From Loxodes magnus (lineage: Eukaryota; Ciliophora; Karyorelictea; Loxodida; Loxodidae), in assembly GCA_946699065.1 (NCBI GenBank), contig CAMPDV010000214.1:372001-436000 (forward strand): a stretch of 64,000 nucleotides of DNA. Reading direction: 5' to 3'. The notes beneath the pieces are model-generated. The model saw only the letters and a list, made by a program, of their open reading frames with translations, was not told the origin of the DNA and searched no databases. Each line of letters opens with the position of its first letter. Positions within the stretch are counted from its first letter, which is position 1. Below are positions 61,101 through 64,000 of the stretch, in pieces. A program made the translations under genes and the position numbers.

Positions 61101-61957
61101 AAAGCACGGAAAGTGAGTTCTATACAGATTTTTATATGTTCATTCTCATGTTCCTATGGATAAGGGGCTTCACTTATTTCAAGCTGTTTAGTGAGACCAG
61201 ATATTTATCAACTATGGTGTTCGAGGTTGTTAAAGATATGAGAGCTTTTGCCTTCTTGCTGCTTTATGCCATGCTAGCTTTTTCCTTCTTTTACTAAGCA
61301 AGCAAGCTTAATGAATTTTACCTAGATAATCTATTATGAGCAGTTATGCACTCATTGGGAGATTGAGATACTGAGGTAATAAAATCTATATAATGGATTG
61401 TTTTCTGCATGGCTATTATGCTTAATATGATAGTGATGCTCAATTTGTTGATAGCAGTTATATCAGATACTTTTGATAGAGTGTAAAGCGTTTTAGTAGT
61501 AACAGACGCTGAAGCTATGCTGGATCTAATTCTAGAAACTGAAAACTTATACATCTGAAATAGGTAAAAGTCCTCTAAGCAGTATATTCAAGCATGTCTT
61601 TTGTACAGTGGAGAAACTAAAGAAACTAACTGGGAAGGAAGAGTCTAAGTCCTTAGCAAGCAAATTATTTAGATTTCCTAATAAATTGAAAAAGAGAATA
61701 AAAAGACCGAAAAGACTTTAGACTTTAAACTGGAAGAGCATTCAATCAAAATGTAGCAAAGAATCAATGAAGTTCAAAATCAAATTGAGTAAGAAAGCCA
61801 AAAATCGGAATAAAAGCTAGTCAGTATGCAAGCTAATTTAGGGAACATTGAAGCTAATCTGAAAAATTTGGAAAGCCTCATGACAAAAATGTTTAATGGC
61901 CAAGGCAAAGAAAAAAGTGAAAGCAACTAAAAGAAATAACACTTTTTTAAAGAATGA
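58199..61957 (+). CDS. TRP-like ion channel with N-terminal beta-propeller, 1,252 aa
   Basis: Uninterrupted frame from ATG at 58199 to TGA at 61,955. Residues about 1-690 are beta-rich with repeated hydrophobic-Asp/Gly patterns (CLALDNQGRLFSLPYKD; WFFIAGESDLKIYKRS; FMVAAYSDGQVNLIQYE), as in WD40-type propellers. A short ankyrin-like region follows (HILCRDNEIGLLKELLKRNP). Residues about 885-1095 hold the ion-transport domain: several TM helices, a pore segment LWAVMHSLGDWDTE and the S6/TRP signature MLNLLIAVISDTFDRVQ. A coiled coil (about 1,150-1,240) may mediate assembly. The pattern fits ciliate cation channels of the TRP/polycystin type. About ten tryptophans, including both in the pore segment, are TGA. 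No intron is required. Confidence 0.9.
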
Positions 61958-63566
61958 TTTCATTAAATAAAAACGATATAACGGAACTTATTAGTTCTTT
62001 TTCAAATGAATATCAATCACAAAAATAAATAAGAAAATCCTTTAAAGAGATTAAGCTAAATTAAAGAATAGCTTTATATATAAATATAGCTTTATTTTTC
62101 TATAGCCACTATCTAAAAATTATATAGATTACAATGAACTACAAAGCTTAAATTGGATTATAATAAATAATTAGCTCATCTAAAAAATGGGATGAGCAAT
62201 CTATTACTAGTATATATTCTGGGCTCGTTTCATTATATAGAGATTTTACAAAACATCCTTAAACTTATTTTCGTGTTGATTAGATTTTACTCTAATGACT
62301 TAACACTATTGATCTGTAATCTAGCTAGCAAAGTCTTCTAAAAGATTAAGATATACCTTTAAACCATTCAAAGCTTTTATTATAAAAGCTTTACATTTTT
62401 TTATAATTAAAGACTTATACTAAAACGTACAAAATATTCATTACTAGCTTTAATTTTTAATTTAACCACTATTTGCTTTCTATCGAATGTAATGAAATTT
62501 AGACTTATATCATATATAATTTTTTAAGTTAAAAGATTAAGAAATTTAACTTAGAATGTTTCAGTCATATACAGTCAAATAAAAGTTTGAATATAACCCT
62601 TACTCAGTTGAATTAATAAACTAACTAATAAGTAGGCCTTCTATGTTTACTTCTAGTATATTTATGATTTAGCATTTCTTACTATGGATAAAGATACAAG
62701 CTAAGTTATTGAAAACCTTTTAGATACAAATCTCTTTTTTAGATATGAAAACTCATAATATGCATAAAGAAAGATAATCGCTCTTCTAATTTCATTGAGG
62801 ATTTATATTAATTCTTCCTTTTAGAGCAAAAGGAAATGAATGCTACATAAAATGCTTTAACTTATTTAAGATTGTAATACTTATAGCAATCTTTTAAATA
62901 CTCTTAGGGAAAATAGCTTACTTTAAATAATTGAAACATGTGTGTATCTTAGCTTTTATTATAATCTTATTGTATTAGATTCTAATATTCCTTTTATTTA
63001 AATCTCAATTACTCTATAAACCTATTAAGCTACTCAAAAATATTTGTGAATATCCTTTATATTTCTAAATGAAGAATGTTGAGATTATGAGACACTACTC
63101 AGAATCCACTCTCTTGATTAAAAAGGCTTCTTTAATAATTCTATAACCTAGAAAATAAATAGTGTATTATCATTCCATTCTATTATTAGGTTTCACAGTT
63201 TCAGAAATGAATGTAAGAGAAATATTTAGTTTTTGGGTGATTAAAACTTAAAAGGCATAAATGAAGATAAAAATATTCAAATGATTACAATTAAGAATTT
63301 TATTATCTATTTGAACCAATTTTGACTTCATATCTTTCTTAAAATAAATGCTTATAAGGATAGTTAGTAGCTTAAGAAACATCATTTAGGAGATCTTTAA
63401 TAGCCAAAATTTAAATAATTTAGTTATAAAACTTAGAATAATTTTAATTATGAAATATGCCTTTAGCATATAACAATACCAAGAAAGCTAGTAGATAAAA
63501 CCTTTTAATATATCTAAACTTAAATATCTTAATTTTAATTCTAAAATGTAAATAAGTTCTTTAGCT
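61958..63566. other. Intergenic, unresolved
   Basis: AT-rich spacer between the channel gene and the 3' end of the oppositely oriented kinase gene. No gene seen. Confidence 0.5.
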
Positions 63567-64000
63567 TCACTATTTATATATATTTTTATAACTTGACTAA
63601 AATTAAAGGAATTCTGAACCATTTTGTTGTTATCCTAAGTTTAACTATTATTGAATATTCTAGTTTTAAAAGTAACTTTAGTTTTAACTAAAATTTTATT
63701 CTTCCTGTGGTCTTACTTCCTTCAATTATTCTATTGCATATAATAAAATCATAATAATTTACTCAATATTTGGTCTCTCTTTTGGATTTTGATGCCAACA
63801 TTTACAAATTAAATCCGAAAATTATTGAGGACAATCCTAAGGAATTTCTTCTCTCTATCCCTATTGAACTTATAATATTAGCACTTAATCTAGAGTTTCT
63901 TCTCAAGGAATTTATCTCGAAGCTATTTCTCAAAACACCATCCCTAATGAATAAATATCTGATTATTTACTATATCTAGGGTTTTTCTCTAATATCTCTG
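63567..64000 (-). CDS. Protein kinase, TKL/tyrosine-kinase-like, C-terminal part
   Basis: Runs off the right edge; 143 codons visible to a TGA at 63569. Residues match kinase subdomains IX-XI: SDIYSLGMVFWEIASRQIPW with the invariant Asp of SDIYSLG, then EEIPQDCPQQFSDLICKCWH and NPKERPNIE with the invariant Arg. A Gln/Asn-rich tail of about 70 residues ends the protein. The CPxxFxxLIxxCW pattern is typical of tyrosine-kinase-like (TKL) serine/threonine kinases. The two tryptophans in VFWEI and IPWEE are both TGA, while the CW of KCWH is TGG. The catalytic loop lies outside the window. Confidence 0.9.

Noticed and set aside
1-64000. Short standard-code reading frames of 60-100 codons across the window
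   Set aside because: Nearly all lie in other frames or on the opposite strand of genes that use TAA, TAG and TGA as sense codons, and show no domain.
1-64000. CRISPR arrays, rRNA genes, telomeric repeats
   Set aside because: None seen; the only regular repeats are the 858-bp tandem units, the inverted arms and two short microsatellites.

Overview
The window looks like nuclear DNA of a ciliate that uses the karyorelict (Loxodes-type) ambiguous genetic code. It is very AT-rich, and nearly every recognisable protein is open only if TAA and TAG are read as Gln and TGA as Trp; genes then end at a TGA. Direct evidence: TGA sits where conserved tryptophans are expected (RING2 FCWLC motif near 46,054; C-lobe tryptophans of a protein kinase at the right edge; the ANF-receptor repeats at the left edge; the TRP pore region), TAA/TAG fill Gln-rich tracts, and there is a tRNA-Gln with anticodon UUA at 12,596. 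Introns are tiny (16-22 nt, GT..AG). The genus assignment is inference; the code reading is seen in the sequence.

Layout. 1-2,188 (-): start of a surface receptor with two ANF/type-1 periplasmic-binding folds. 7,843-8,955 (-): F-box-like protein. 12,596-12,811 (-): tRNA-Gln(UUA) and a damaged tRNA-Leu. 13,038-17,612 (+): multi-RING/RBR ubiquitin ligase whose RBR module is triplicated in tandem, with an in-frame TGA at each joint. 19.2-24.6 kb: poorly recognised genes ending in a kelch-like gene. 25,583-30,331 (-): large protein joining a Q/N-rich disordered head, an intact otubain-type deubiquitinase domain, several RING fingers and an RBR ligase. 31,556: tRNA-Met. 32.9-35.1 kb (-): decayed copy of the otubain-RBR gene. 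39,501-39,938 (+): GTSF1/U11-48K-like double CHHC zinc-finger protein. 41,129-42,420 (+): multi-pass membrane sensor-like protein. 42,873-43,676 (+): zinc-knuckle protein. 44,681-46,586 (+): UBA-RBR-two-TM ligase. 49,586-53,085 (+): second full-length otubain-RBR fusion, with its deubiquitinase active site lost. 54,104-54,753 (-): tRNA-Arg, tRNA-Leu, tRNA-Met. 56,874-57,930 (+): unknown gene. 58,199-61,957 (+): beta-propeller/TRP-type ion channel. 63,567-64,000 (-): C-lobe of a TKL/tyrosine-like kinase.

The most striking content is the ubiquitin cluster: five RBR loci in 40 kb, at least three of them carrying an otubain domain in the same polypeptide as the E3 ligase. Only one copy keeps all otubain catalytic residues; one has lost them while its ligase half stays intact; one is a pseudogene; and one has exchanged its otubain head for a TRIM-like RING while sharing a near-identical, inverted ligase half. 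This reads as an expanding and diversifying deubiquitinase-E3 chimera family, somewhat like the ubiquitin-editing design of A20 but built from different domains.

Because TGA can be sense, no reading frame closes cleanly, and weak genes are hard to separate from background. Stretches where I could not choose a frame are marked as unresolved.
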